From Acinetobacter sp. ANC 3929 (GTDB lineage: Bacteria > Pseudomonadota > Gammaproteobacteria > Pseudomonadales > Moraxellaceae), in contig NZ_KB849994.1 of assembly GCF_000369405.1 (NCBI RefSeq), positions 493,942-557,941 of the forward strand: 64,000 bases of DNA. The letters run 5' to 3'. The translations under genes and the position numbers were made by a program. Under the pieces are notes generated by a model that did no database searches, was not told the origin of the DNA, and saw only the letters and a program-made list of their open reading frames with translations. Shown here piece after piece: positions 24,859 to 33,808 of the stretch (position 1 is the first letter of the stretch; each line of letters begins with the position of its first letter).

Positions 24859-25959
24859 TTAATCTTTAAATGCATTTTGATTCTCGACGTCTACATATTC
24901 GATATAGCCACGGCCTTGGGTTGGCTGATTCAGATATTCACCTGTAAAGGTATAGGCACTGGCATAGCCAATACCATGTCCATAACGAAACGGACTGTCG
25001 ATTTCAGCAGTGATAGCTAAAATTTTCTGATCCGCATCATCTTTCACCGACCAAGAGAACAAGTGTGGTAAGCGCATTTTCTTGCCGCTTGGTGAAACAT
25101 AATCCTCAACTTGATGCGCAATCACCTTGAACTCAACATTGGTATAGACCTCTGCTGTTTTGTCAGTATGGCGAACATGTAAGGTATACGCTGCTGCTTG
25201 ACCCAAAATATCAGCTTTGGTGAGCAATAATTGGGTGGTATCCGTCAAATTGATAATTTGATAGGTAAAGAAATCGAGTGGTAATTTATAAGGTTCAGGC
25301 AACAGCTTTTTCACCACGCCATGTGCACCAGTTGCTCGGGCATATTCGTAAGTACATAAACCTTCGGCTAGGGTAATTTGACCTTGATATTCAAGCTGAC
25401 CTTTGAAGTTTGCCAATAAACTAAAATGATCATAAATCGGTGTTTTAATAAACCATGAAACTTGGTCTGTGACATCCAAATCAAACTCAAAGCTGAGTCC
25501 ATGATAAGCACCTTTGAGGTGAATATTTGGTAGAGTTCCTTGAATTGAGACTTCTTGACCTAGCTCAATGATTGTTCCATTGTCTTGAATATTGGTTTGT
25601 TCTGGAATGAGATACGCTTTTAATAGATGCTCATCTACCGCCGCAGTACTGGAGAAAAAAGTTGCAGTCTTTCTTGGGTCGCCTAAGGTAATATCATCAT
25701 GATCAAATGCAAGTGCTCCTGGGGTACCCAGTAAAATCATAATATTTAAATAACGATGTGGCCCGGGAAGCAGCGGAAAGAAGATTCCATAATGCGTCCA
25801 CGTATAAAAATTCCCATCCGTGCGTGGGCGAATGATGTCTGGATCTGAAAATGGTGTTGTTGAATATTGTATTGCTTTATCGAGCGTACCTTGTGCCAAT
25901 AACAGGCTTTTACCCAAGATTTTGCTAGTCAGGGAAGTCGGTGGCAATTGTTTCTTCAT
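24859..25959 (-). CDS. Uncharacterised protein, possible lipocalin/AttH-like fold
   Basis: 366 residues without signal peptide or clear membrane helix. Sequence is rich in beta-strand-like segments: FYTWTHYGIFFPLLPGPHRYLNIMILLGTPG, IHLKGAYHGLSFEFDLDVTDQVSWFIKTPIYDHFSLLANFKGQLEYQG and a C-terminal GRGYIEYVDVE. The pattern of paired beta domains recalls AttH/CrtC-like lipocalin proteins and DUF6670-type proteins, but this is a by-eye impression. It is monocistronic. Function unknown. Confidence 0.6.
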   Translation of the reverse strand: MKKQLPPTSLTSKILGKSLLLAQGTLDKAIQYSTTPFSDPDIIRPRTDGNFYTWTHYGIFFPLLPGPHRYLNIMILLGTPGALAFDHDDITLGDPRKTATFFSSTAAVDEHLLKAYLIPEQTNIQDNGTIIELGQEVSIQGTLPNIHLKGAYHGLSFEFDLDVTDQVSWFIKTPIYDHFSLLANFKGQLEYQGQITLAEGLCTYEYARATGAHGVVKKLLPEPYKLPLDFFTYQIINLTDTTQLLLTKADILGQAAAYTLHVRHTDKTAEVYTNVEFKVIAHQVEDYVSPSGKKMRLPHLFSWSVKDDADQKILAITAEIDSPFRYGHGIGYASAYTFTGEYLNQPTQGRGYIEYVDVENQNAFKD

Positions 25960-26058
25960 TTTGTTTCCTAAACTCGATCCATGTTGAAAAGTAGATTATG
26001 AGAAACAATTGCCTGTGCTAAGCGGAAATAAGGACAAAGCTACAGCTTTTCAGGACAT

Positions 26059-26949
26059 TTATACATGGGCTTTGTTTGACAATTTCTCTAAGGTCTGTGA
26101 GCCGATCCAGTGTTTTGAAAACTGGTAGGCAGCCCGTCCAGAACGTTGACCACGTGCTTGGCACCACTTTAAACTTTCACCACGAACCAGATCGTTATAT
26201 TCCAAGCCCGCTTTTACAATGTAATGCTCTACGATGTGTAAATACAACTGTTGATCCATTGGGTAGAAGGATAACCACATCCCAAAACGGTCGGAAAGTG
26301 AAATTTTTTCTTCAATCGCTTCTTGTGGATGTAACTCGGTGTATTGTGGTACGTCGACCTTCCTTACGGGTGTATTTTCGTGCATAAACTCAGGCAGTAA
26401 ATGGCGACGGTTACTGGTGGCATAAATAATAAAATTACTTGAACCAGATTGCAGTGAACCATCCAGCACACTTTTCAAACTTCGATAATTTTCATCTTCG
26501 GCATTGAAGGCCAGATCATCACAATAAACAATGAATTTTTCAGGACGATTTTCAATCAGTTTTTGAATTTTGGGTAAATCGGATAAATCATCGCGCTCAA
26601 TTTCAATCAAGCGTAAGCCTTGTGCTGAATACTCTGTGAGTAGGGCGCGGACAATCGACGATTTTCCAGTACCGCGAGAGCCTGTCAGTAAGACGTCATT
26701 GGCTGGTAAGCCGTTCAGAAATTGTAAAGTGTTTTGGATAATTTTGTCTTTTTGGCGTTCGATGCCTTTTAAATCTTCCAGATACATCTTCTTGGGTTGT
26801 TGTATCGCGACCAGTTGTTGATTTTCCCAGCGAAAAGCGATTGCTGAAAAATCAGTCGGTTGTCTCAGTGCGGGTAGAACTTGCTGGAGTTGTGTTAAAA
26901 CACTGGATAACGATTGGATAATAGATTCGGGTAAATCAAGGATAGCCAT
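26059..26949 (-). CDS. AAA+ ATPase of the DUF815 family
   Basis: 296 residues. Walker A is LLTGSRGTGKSSIVRALL (near residue 85), Walker B is KFIVYCDDLAFN (near 142), and the sensor-1 region is SSNFIIYATSNRRHLLPE. C-terminal DUF815 signature RFGMWLSFYPMDQQLYLHIVEHY is present. DUF815 ATPases are widespread and cytoplasmic with no defined substrate; the helicase-loader-like fold suggests a remodelling role. Monocistronic. ATG 26949 is the only sensible start. Confidence 0.9.
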   Translation of the reverse strand: MAILDLPESIIQSLSSVLTQLQQVLPALRQPTDFSAIAFRWENQQLVAIQQPKKMYLEDLKGIERQKDKIIQNTLQFLNGLPANDVLLTGSRGTGKSSIVRALLTEYSAQGLRLIEIERDDLSDLPKIQKLIENRPEKFIVYCDDLAFNAEDENYRSLKSVLDGSLQSGSSNFIIYATSNRRHLLPEFMHENTPVRKVDVPQYTELHPQEAIEEKISLSDRFGMWLSFYPMDQQLYLHIVEHYIVKAGLEYNDLVRGESLKWCQARGQRSGRAAYQFSKHWIGSQTLEKLSNKAHV

Positions 26950-27122
26950 AAATACAAACCAAACTCAATGATGAATAGGGATACTATCACTGCTATTACG
27001 GAAATAAAGAAAATATCATCAGAAATATCGAAATATATCGATTTACCCCTTGATTGTTGTGGCTGCTTTTTGCATTGTATAGGTGCAAGAATATAAAAAT
27101 ATACTGAAAATTGGAATTGCGA

Positions 27123-28631
27123 ATGTTCAATAGAGTTCAAGAGAAAAAGAATACATATCAGACACATAGGGTTGATGTGTTACAAGAACACTTACGACAT
27201 GCGCACTCTTATGATGAATGGAAAGAAATCGCACTAAAACTGGATGAGGAATCTGGTCATGAGGCATGGAAATATGACAATGAATCGTCTTATTTTGATG
27301 CAGAAATTTTATCTAAACGTTATAACTTGTTAAAAAAATATCGAATGCAGCATCGAACCTTAGATCTGATCTATGTGTTAAGAGAAGGTCTGTCTTATGA
27401 CTTTGCCAATATTGGGCATCCCATGTTATTTGCACAGACCTATATTGGAACTAAAAAAATTATCGAAAACTATGTTGAGGAAATGAGTGACTGTTTACGT
27501 TATTTGGCCTCAAGTGAATGTATTACGTTTCAGCTTAAAGAAAAAATCCAATTTTTTGAAGAATGCCAAAAAGCTTATGGGCAACCCGCACTCATGTTTT
27601 CTGGTGGAGCGACCTTAGGCCTATTTCATACTGGAGTCTGCAAGGCACTGATAGAGCAAGATTTAATGCCGCAAGTGTTATCAGGTTCCAGCGCAGGGGC
27701 GATTATGACAGGGATGCTCGGCGTTTCACCACCTGAGAAAGTACCTGAATTGCTTAAAGGGGAATACTTTTTTAGTGATGCATTTAAATTTAGAAAGGTT
27801 ACAGAACTGATTCGGGGACGTGGCGGTGTCGCTGATGTCATGTATTTGAAAAAATTCCTGATGCAGAATCTTGGAGACGTCACTTTTGCAGAAGCTTATA
27901 AGCAATCCAAACGTCATATTAATATTGTTGTCGCACCTTATAACACTGCACAAAATCCAAGAATTATGAATGCACTGACTGCACCGAATGTTCTGGTGTG
28001 GAGTGCAGTACTGGCTTCTTGTGCGGTACCTGTTTTATTTCCACCTGTGCATCTGACCAGTAAGCGTTATGATGGGCAACATACGCCTTACCTCGCCAAT
28101 ACCAAATGGGTGGATGGCAGTATGCGCAGTGATTTTCCGCAGGAAAAGATGGCTCGGCTATATAATATTAATTACACCATTGCCAGTCAGGTCAATCCAC
28201 ATATCGTGCCGTTTATGCAGAGTGATAGCAACCGTTTCCGACGTGATGTACTGAGTTGGCCTGAACGTATTATTCGTCATCAAGGTAAAACTATTGCCAT
28301 GGATGTGATGGATTTAACCCGTAATTATATGGGCAGTTTTTTTCCGATTCGTCGTATGCTCGATCATGGCTATGGTATTTTGGGGCAACGTTACTACGGT
28401 GATGTGAATATCATTGCCAAGTATGGTCTCCGGCACTATAGCTATATGCTAAAAAATCCACGACCAAAACTGTTCAAAATTCTGCAACAAGAGGGCGAGC
28501 GAGCAACATGGCCTAAAATCGCCTCGATTGAAATCCATGCACGGATTGGTAAAACCATTGAGCATTGTTTAACATCATTGCGAAAGCAGGAAGAAAAGCA
28601 GCAGAATGAGTTTTACTACGTGGATCTTTGA
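27123..28631 (+). CDS. Patatin-like phospholipase/acylglycerol lipase with DUF3336 domain
   Basis: 502 residues from ATG 27123. An N-terminal helical DUF3336-type region (about 20-150, including the W in EAWKYDNESSYFD) precedes a patatin domain: oxyanion loop FSGGATLGLFHTG, nucleophile elbow GSSAG (about 184-188) and catalytic Asp in WVDGSMRSD. This domain order is that of fungal Tgl3/4/5 lipases and many bacterial relatives, which hydrolyse acylglycerols or phospholipids. Acinetobacter stores triacylglycerol and wax ester, so storage-lipid turnover is a reasonable inference. The last 26 bp overlap the start of the kinase gene. Confidence 0.9.
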   Translation: MFNRVQEKKNTYQTHRVDVLQEHLRHAHSYDEWKEIALKLDEESGHEAWKYDNESSYFDAEILSKRYNLLKKYRMQHRTLDLIYVLREGLSYDFANIGHPMLFAQTYIGTKKIIENYVEEMSDCLRYLASSECITFQLKEKIQFFEECQKAYGQPALMFSGGATLGLFHTGVCKALIEQDLMPQVLSGSSAGAIMTGMLGVSPPEKVPELLKGEYFFSDAFKFRKVTELIRGRGGVADVMYLKKFLMQNLGDVTFAEAYKQSKRHINIVVAPYNTAQNPRIMNALTAPNVLVWSAVLASCAVPVLFPPVHLTSKRYDGQHTPYLANTKWVDGSMRSDFPQEKMARLYNINYTIASQVNPHIVPFMQSDSNRFRRDVLSWPERIIRHQGKTIAMDVMDLTRNYMGSFFPIRRMLDHGYGILGQRYYGDVNIIAKYGLRHYSYMLKNPRPKLFKILQQEGERATWPKIASIEIHARIGKTIEHCLTSLRKQEEKQQNEFYYVDL

Positions 28632-29445
28632 TCCCAAAATTCCATTTGAAAATTTAAGTCTCGCCACCAAAACGCAGAGTTATGCATTCGGACGACGTAT
28701 ATATGCCTTCCAAGCCAATCAGCAAACTTATTGGCTGAAACTCCATCAAGCAAACAGTCAGCATGTTTTGGCGAAGGCTTTTCAGCGTGAACTTAACTTT
28801 TACCTGTTGCATGAACATACACAACAACCATTTCTGTTGCCGTATCAAATTATTCAATTCAGTGATGTTGTGAATCAGTTGGATGCAACGGAGGGCGGTG
28901 TAGGGCTGTTAACTGCCAATTCAGATGCTTTTTTTACGGATTTAATAGACGAGAACGACATTAAAAGCATCCAGCAGAAAATTCTTGCTGCTTTAGACAC
29001 ACTTGATGCTTTACATCAACTGGGGTGGATTCATGGTGATTTGAAGACAGAACATTTCCGTTTCTATGAAGATTCATGTCGGCTGATTGATTTTGAGCAA
29101 TGTTTTAGGATTGGGTTTCCCATTCAGACTTTGGATGCAACACCACATTATATGGCGCCAGAGCTTTTTCGAGGGACAGGAAAAACGATTCAAAGTGATT
29201 TATATGCTTTGGGTATTATTTTATATGAATGGTTGACTCAATCAACGTTAAAGACAGGCAGTTATCATGATTGGGCTGTTTTACATTGCCAGCAATTGAA
29301 AATTCAGCTTCCATCGACACTGCAATGCTTTTTGCCTTTGCTTAAAGGCTTGTTGAAAAAGCATGTCGAACAGCGGTTTAGCTCAGTTTCAGCTGCAAAA
29401 GCAGCTCTAAATGTCAGAGATTTGCTTGAAAATAAAAATAAATAG
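28606..29445 (+). CDS. Atypical serine/threonine protein kinase
   Basis: 279 residues covering a compact protein kinase domain. Lys of YWLKLH, Glu of QRELNFYL, catalytic loop HGDLKTEH (in place of HRDxKxxN, with His at the Asn position), metal loop IDFEQ (DFE instead of DFG), PHYMAPEL and SDLYALGIILYEW are visible. The glycine-rich loop is weak (SYAFGRRIYAF). The pattern lies between Hanks-type kinases and the small HGDL..DFE kinases. Its ATG lies inside the patatin gene (26-bp overlap), so the two products are made together; the kinase may act on lipid metabolism. Confidence 0.82.
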   Translation: MSFTTWIFDPKIPFENLSLATKTQSYAFGRRIYAFQANQQTYWLKLHQANSQHVLAKAFQRELNFYLLHEHTQQPFLLPYQIIQFSDVVNQLDATEGGVGLLTANSDAFFTDLIDENDIKSIQQKILAALDTLDALHQLGWIHGDLKTEHFRFYEDSCRLIDFEQCFRIGFPIQTLDATPHYMAPELFRGTGKTIQSDLYALGIILYEWLTQSTLKTGSYHDWAVLHCQQLKIQLPSTLQCFLPLLKGLLKKHVEQRFSSVSAAKAALNVRDLLENKNK

Positions 29446-29535
29446 TTGATTTGAATATTATATGTTCATTTGATTGGTTTTTTTAGCAGAAACACTTGTC
29501 AGAATGAATGTTTCTCACTAATATGCATACCCATC

Positions 29536-29620
29536 GGGGGCGTGGCGAAATTGGTAGACGCACTGGATTTAGGTTCCAGCGCCGCAAGGTGTAAGAGTTC
29601 GAGTCTCTTCGCCCCCACCA
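29536..29620 (+). tRNA. tRNA-Leu (anticodon UAG)
   Basis: 85 nt including the encoded CCA. Acceptor GGGGGCG pairs with CGCCCCC; the anticodon stem CTGGA/TCCAG frames loop TTTAGGT with anticodon TAG; a long variable arm and T-arm AGAGTTCGAGTCTCT mark a class II tRNA. Reads CUA codons. Confidence 0.96.
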
Positions 29621-29625
29621 TATTT

Positions 29626-29653
29626 AAAAAGCAAGAGTATCTTGCTTTTTTTA
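29626..29653 (+). terminator. Terminator-like hairpin between the two tRNA genes
   Basis: AAAAAGCAAGA and TCTTGCTTTTT form an 11-bp stem followed by T. It suggests the two tRNAs are separate or partly separate transcripts. Confidence 0.75.
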
Positions 29654-29688
29654 TGATTAAACAAAATATAGTTTAATCATGTGGTTAT

Positions 29689-29762
29689 AGAGGATTGGTG
29701 TAATGGTAGCATGACGGTCTCCAAAACCGTTCGTCAAGGTTCGAGTCCTTGATCCTCTGCCA
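29689..29762 (+). tRNA. tRNA-Trp (anticodon CCA), unusual D arm and variable loop
   Basis: 74 nt with encoded CCA. Acceptor AGAGGAT/ATCCTCT, anticodon stem ACGGT/ACCGT with loop CTCCAAA (anticodon CCA), T-arm CAAGG-TTCGAGT-CCTTG, discriminator G. The D stem (GTGT with GCAT) relies on G-U pairs and the variable loop has only 4 nt, both unlike the common bacterial tRNA-Trp. Confidence 0.9.
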
Positions 29763-29769
29763 AATAAAT

Positions 29770-29801
29770 AAAAAAGCCCTTGTGAAAACAAGGGCTTTTT
29801 T
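29770..29801 (+). terminator. Intrinsic terminator after the tRNA genes
   Basis: AAAAAGCCCTTGT, loop GAAA, ACAAGGGCTTTTTT: a 13-bp stem and U tail. Confidence 0.93.
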
Positions 29802-29991
29802 ATTGTCTAAATATTTTTAATTTATGATTATAAAACTTAAAAATTGATGAAGATGAATAAAAAAAGCATTTAAAGTCAAAACTTGATGATTAGAGTCAAT
29901 ATTAATAACAGATAGTCGGACTATTTTGATCAGAGATTCTTAAGTAAATCAAAGTTTTCTCTCAGTTCAAAATTAGTCAGTAGGTTTATAT

Positions 29992-30954
29992 ATGTCAGAC
30001 TCCAATATACATTTCCAATTAGATGTCGAGCCAAACTCAACCAAAGATTTTGGTTTATTCGGCCCTGATTCAATTACATGGAAGGTGTGGTCTCATCCTG
30101 CAGCTTTTGTTGGACTCACTCGATCTTTTTATATTGAAGTCTTGGGGAGTATGGATGCAGCGGCTGCTTTGGCAGATCGAGCAACTTATAAGTCTGATCC
30201 TGTAGGGCGATTAAGCCGTACAATGTCGTATTTCCTTACGGTCATTTTTGGGGATACGGAGACTGTAAAGAAAGCCAATAATAGGTTGTTTAAACTACAT
30301 TCTCATATCAAAGGTAATGTGCCATTAACTGGGAGACATTATAGTGCACATGACCCGCTTCTCGTTGTCGGTACCCATCTCATCACTTGGCATTCCGTCT
30401 ACTATGCTTATGAGAAATTAGTTGGAAAACTGCCGATTGAAGAAGAGCAGCAGTACTTTAAAGAAAGTATTCGATATCTGGAATCCTTAAAGGAATTTTA
30501 TCCAGATTTAAGTATTGCATCTGTAAAAGAAAGTGCATTACAGCATGGTTACGATATGACAAGTCTTAAAGACATAGAAAAGCTTCCTGATACGCGTGAA
30601 GAGTTTAGACGCTATATAAGATTAACCAATTCTAAAGCCGTAATTACACAACAGACCCGTGACATCATTAATACTTTATTAGATCCTTCTTCTGTAGAGA
30701 CGGATGATCAGCTTATGAAATTAATACTTAAGTTTTATCCTGTATTGAAGGTTGTTGTGGTGACTTTAACCCCCAAGGAAATTTGCAATTTAGCAGGTTT
30801 ACCTCGATCTCCGAGAAAAGATAAATTTGCAATATTATTGGGTAAGCTATTTGTGAGAGCTGTTTCGATCGAGATGATTAAGGAGCTGTTTGAGAGCAGA
30901 ATTGGAACGCATGGATACGTTCAAATGAATCATGCAATGATAGCAAAATCATGA
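29992..30954 (+). CDS. Oxygenase MpaB family protein (DUF2236)
   Basis: 320 residues matching the MpaB/latex-clearing-protein (DUF2236) domain: an Arg/Thr-rich first motif GRLSRTMSYFLTVIFGD, the His-containing LFKLHSHIKG and the core HDPLLVVGTHLITWHSVYYAYEKLVG. Family members bind haem b through conserved His residues and oxidise organic substrates; most are untested. No signal peptide. An AraC-type regulator follows 88 bp downstream on the same strand and may control it. Confidence 0.87.
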   Translation: MSDSNIHFQLDVEPNSTKDFGLFGPDSITWKVWSHPAAFVGLTRSFYIEVLGSMDAAAALADRATYKSDPVGRLSRTMSYFLTVIFGDTETVKKANNRLFKLHSHIKGNVPLTGRHYSAHDPLLVVGTHLITWHSVYYAYEKLVGKLPIEEEQQYFKESIRYLESLKEFYPDLSIASVKESALQHGYDMTSLKDIEKLPDTREEFRRYIRLTNSKAVITQQTRDIINTLLDPSSVETDDQLMKLILKFYPVLKVVVVTLTPKEICNLAGLPRSPRKDKFAILLGKLFVRAVSIEMIKELFESRIGTHGYVQMNHAMIAKS

Positions 30955-31042
30955 GGCTAAGCGTTTCTTAATAGTGAGAGTTATGAAGAGTGATAAGTAA
31001 ATAACTTATGATATAGTTTTAAGAAAATATTCTGTCAAAGTT

Positions 31043-32083
31043 ATGAATAAAAATCCGACTATCAATGGTTCTATTGCTGGGATGTTTCTTGAATTTATTT
31101 CAGAAAATCATCTCGATATACCTTTGGGGAAAACTTATCTTGAGAGTTGGAAAATTGATGGCAGAGTCCCACTTCTAGAGCTTGGATTATGTTTGCGATT
31201 AATTCAGGAAAAATGTCCTGAATCTGGGCTTGGAATGAAAATTGCTCAATATTTCCAACCTGTATATTCAGGTTTATTGGGCTATTTGATATTACCATGT
31301 CAAAACTTTAATGAAGCAATCATGCAGTTTAAGAAATATTATGCATTAATGTGGGATGGTTTTTCAGTTGATATTATAGAGGATGATGAATCCGTTACCG
31401 TAAGTTGGAATGTCCCATCTTTAGAAATATATAAAAATCATACTGGGCTTTTAGAAATTATAAGAATAGGTTATGAGCTGGGAATAAGTTGTTTTATTAA
31501 GATGTTACATCAACTCACAAATGCATATAGCGTTTTACAACCTACTCTGATTAAACTTCCAGGAAATCAGCCTGAAAATACCAACATTTATCATGAGTTT
31601 TTTCAATGCCCAGTTCTCTTTGATGCTAGTCGTGGTGCTGTGAGCTTTAATGCGGCGATATTAAAATTTCCTATAAATTTAAATAATACGTATTTCTTGG
31701 AGCTGCTCGATAGACAAGCTGAAGCGTATCTAAAATCAATCAATCTTGAACAGAAAAATATTCACACTGATTTTGTTCTTAAATTTCAGAAGGTCCTAGG
31801 TCATGGGATTGAGGAGGGAAATCCAACACTTGATTATGTGGCAAAAGAGTTGGCAATGTCTAAATCAACTTTGCATAAAAGACTATTAGATCAGGATCTA
31901 AATTTTCAAACTCTTTTGGATAAGGTGCGATTAGAGTTGGCTAAAATGTATATGACTGATCAATTACTTTCTTTGGCGGAAATTTCAAATTTATTAGCTT
32001 TTTCTGAACAAAGTGCTTTTAACCGTTTCTTTAAAAGAGTCACTGGGCTGAGTCCTAGCAAATATAGAAAGTCTTTTCTGTAA
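31043..32083 (+). CDS. AraC-family regulator with Arabinose_bd-type sensor
   Basis: 346 residues. A long N-terminal sensor (about 10-210) of the OruR/ArgR-like (Arabinose_bd) class, then a C-terminal AraC DNA-binding domain (about 240-346) with DYVAKELAMSKSTLHKRLLDQDLNFQTLLDKVRLELAKMYM and ISNLLAFSEQSAFNRFFKRVTGLSPSKYRKSF. It belongs to a different AraC subfamily from the three regulators at 3-8 kb. Probable target: the adjacent MpaB-like gene, by proximity only. Confidence 0.87.
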   Translation: MNKNPTINGSIAGMFLEFISENHLDIPLGKTYLESWKIDGRVPLLELGLCLRLIQEKCPESGLGMKIAQYFQPVYSGLLGYLILPCQNFNEAIMQFKKYYALMWDGFSVDIIEDDESVTVSWNVPSLEIYKNHTGLLEIIRIGYELGISCFIKMLHQLTNAYSVLQPTLIKLPGNQPENTNIYHEFFQCPVLFDASRGAVSFNAAILKFPINLNNTYFLELLDRQAEAYLKSINLEQKNIHTDFVLKFQKVLGHGIEEGNPTLDYVAKELAMSKSTLHKRLLDQDLNFQTLLDKVRLELAKMYMTDQLLSLAEISNLLAFSEQSAFNRFFKRVTGLSPSKYRKSFL

Positions 32084-32105
32084 CTTATAGAGCGTAAGTA
32101 AATCA

Positions 32106-33167
32106 CTAACAGAATTTTAATGACCCATAGCAGTTTTGTGCATGCTTCTGACCTAAATCTAATGGGTTAATATAAATAGGTTGATTAAACAATATACCTC
32201 CAATCACATCTGATGCTGCAACTTCAACTTGTTGTTTAATATCTAAATTACTTATTTGGAGATTAGGCAAGGAGATCCACCAGCCAGATTGTGCTTGTGG
32301 ATTATCAAAGCTTTGAGAGCTCAATTTTTGCCAAGTGATTGGCATCGATTGTAATGATAAATAGAAGTCACTGGTTGGAATATTTCCATCTTTATCTTTT
32401 GCAAGCAATAATCTATGAACCGTACTCAATGGCTGGTTTAAGACATTAATATTATTTAAGGTTAACCCAATTGGAAAACCTACTACAGACGTTGTGGTAG
32501 CTTGTAATCCAGTCAGATCTATAGTTTTTGCCCGATTCACGCTTATCGATGTGTTATAGGGTGCTAAAGTTCCTGTGAAAGGTAAACAGACGAGAAGTCT
32601 GACACATCCATTACTAAGTTTTGAGTCAGTCACGCTTATATTTAAATCCCCAGTGATTGTTCCTATCCCAGTGTCATCCAAGATATTTTCAGAATCAGGA
32701 TTTGAACCAAGAGAAAGCAACCCCAATACGGATTCTGCACCCAAGCGTAGGCCGACTATTTCTCGTAATGCAGCAGAGTTAGGATGCTTTATGGCGAACT
32801 CAAAAAAAGGATTTTTAATTTTAGCGTCTGTACTGGCAAAGTTATTGTCAATTGGATTTACACCCGTCAGACTTACATTGGAGAGATCTATATCACATCC
32901 AGCTCCTTTTACTCCACCACATCCAAGTTGCAAGCTTTTTATGTTTAGATTGCTTTCCATTTCGACTTGCATTGCTAATCGATAAAAACCAATATTTTGA
33001 TTTGGGTTCCCATTGGAATCAGGGGCAATAGTTTGAATACTAAAAAGTGCCTGACCTGTTTCTTCGGACAGCTCTTTATCAGTCATTGAATCCATTGCAT
33101 TGGTATGGTTTAAGCTGATTGTAAAGAGAAAAGCCAAAATGGTCTTTTGACGTATTTTAGTAAACAT
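32106..33167 (-). CDS. Secreted/surface protein, FilA-like
   Basis: 353 residues with a signal peptide (TILAFLFTISLNHTNA) and a mature protein beginning MDSMTDKELSEETGQALFSIQ. That TD.EL...TGQA start occurs in putative pilus-assembly FilA and DUF6160-type proteins of Moraxellaceae. The mature part is rich in Asn, Ser and beta-strand-like segments with Cys pairs (GCGGVKGAGC, NGCVRLLVC, NCYGSLKFC) that may form disulfides in the envelope. Function unproven. The start ATG 33167 has AAAGAAC upstream. Confidence 0.6.
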   Translation of the reverse strand: MFTKIRQKTILAFLFTISLNHTNAMDSMTDKELSEETGQALFSIQTIAPDSNGNPNQNIGFYRLAMQVEMESNLNIKSLQLGCGGVKGAGCDIDLSNVSLTGVNPIDNNFASTDAKIKNPFFEFAIKHPNSAALREIVGLRLGAESVLGLLSLGSNPDSENILDDTGIGTITGDLNISVTDSKLSNGCVRLLVCLPFTGTLAPYNTSISVNRAKTIDLTGLQATTTSVVGFPIGLTLNNINVLNQPLSTVHRLLLAKDKDGNIPTSDFYLSLQSMPITWQKLSSQSFDNPQAQSGWWISLPNLQISNLDIKQQVEVAASDVIGGILFNQPIYINPLDLGQKHAQNCYGSLKFC

Positions 33168-33691
33168 AAGGTTGTTCTTTGTGGAAAAGAATATCTTTCT
33201 AAAATATGGAGTTATTTATAAGAATGATTGATTTAAAATTTTGTTTTTTGATAATTCATGCATTTTTTATGACAAAAGAGCTGAAAAATTCAAATCTAGT
33301 TAAATAAGGCTAAATCGTGAAATAGGGGTGTTTTTATCTTTAGTTGTAAAAACATTAATGTAGTAATAAGAATTATGAATTTTTCTGATTTTATGAGTTT
33401 GGGGATAGCAAAACGTGTTTATCAAGCTTAAACAATTCGATCAATAGTTTCCATATTGTCACTGTCAATCAATAAAATGCTAAAAAACAGTACATTTTTT
33501 GCATAATTTTAAATTTTTTGTGCCAATTAGTTTTTGAATAATAGAGTCATCAGCATTGTTGTTGATCATTTTAGCTTATTCAACTTTGATTTCAGCTTGA
33601 TGAAAGAAGTCACAAAAGACTTAGATAAATAAAGCCAGCTCAGCCAGGAATGGATTGTCGCTAGGGAAAATGAATAATTAAGGAATAACAA
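33168..33691. other. Intergenic region, 524 bp, no gene seen
   Basis: Very AT-rich. It holds the promoter side of the FilA-like gene and the leader of the small ORF and astA. I see no RNA gene, no long repeat and no ORF with a ribosome binding site before 33692. Confidence 0.6.
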
Positions 33692-33796
33692 ATGTTTGTA
33701 ATGTGTATGGTTCAACATAGAAAAAGTGAGTTAGGCAGTCTTAGCCAGCAAAGTAACACGCGGAGTCGATGCTTCATTGATTGTGATTCAAAATAA
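33692..33796 (+). CDS. Candidate 34-residue leader peptide upstream of astA
   Basis: ATG 33692 follows AAGGAATAACAA, a good ribosome binding site. The 34-codon frame ends TAA, and 12 bp later astA begins. The peptide is polar with three Cys and three Arg codons (AGA, CGG, CGA) plus His/Lys. It could be a leader peptide in the astA transcript or a remnant of a lost upstream gene. No homologue is recognised. Confidence 0.4.
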   Translation: MFVMCMVQHRKSELGSLSQQSNTRSRCFIDCDSK

Positions 33797-33808
33797 GGGA
33801 GAAGCCAT

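Noticed and set aside
29626..29653. Possible attenuator inside a tRNA operon
   Set aside because: The hairpin with T run is better explained as a terminator of the tRNA-Leu transcript; nothing suggests regulation.
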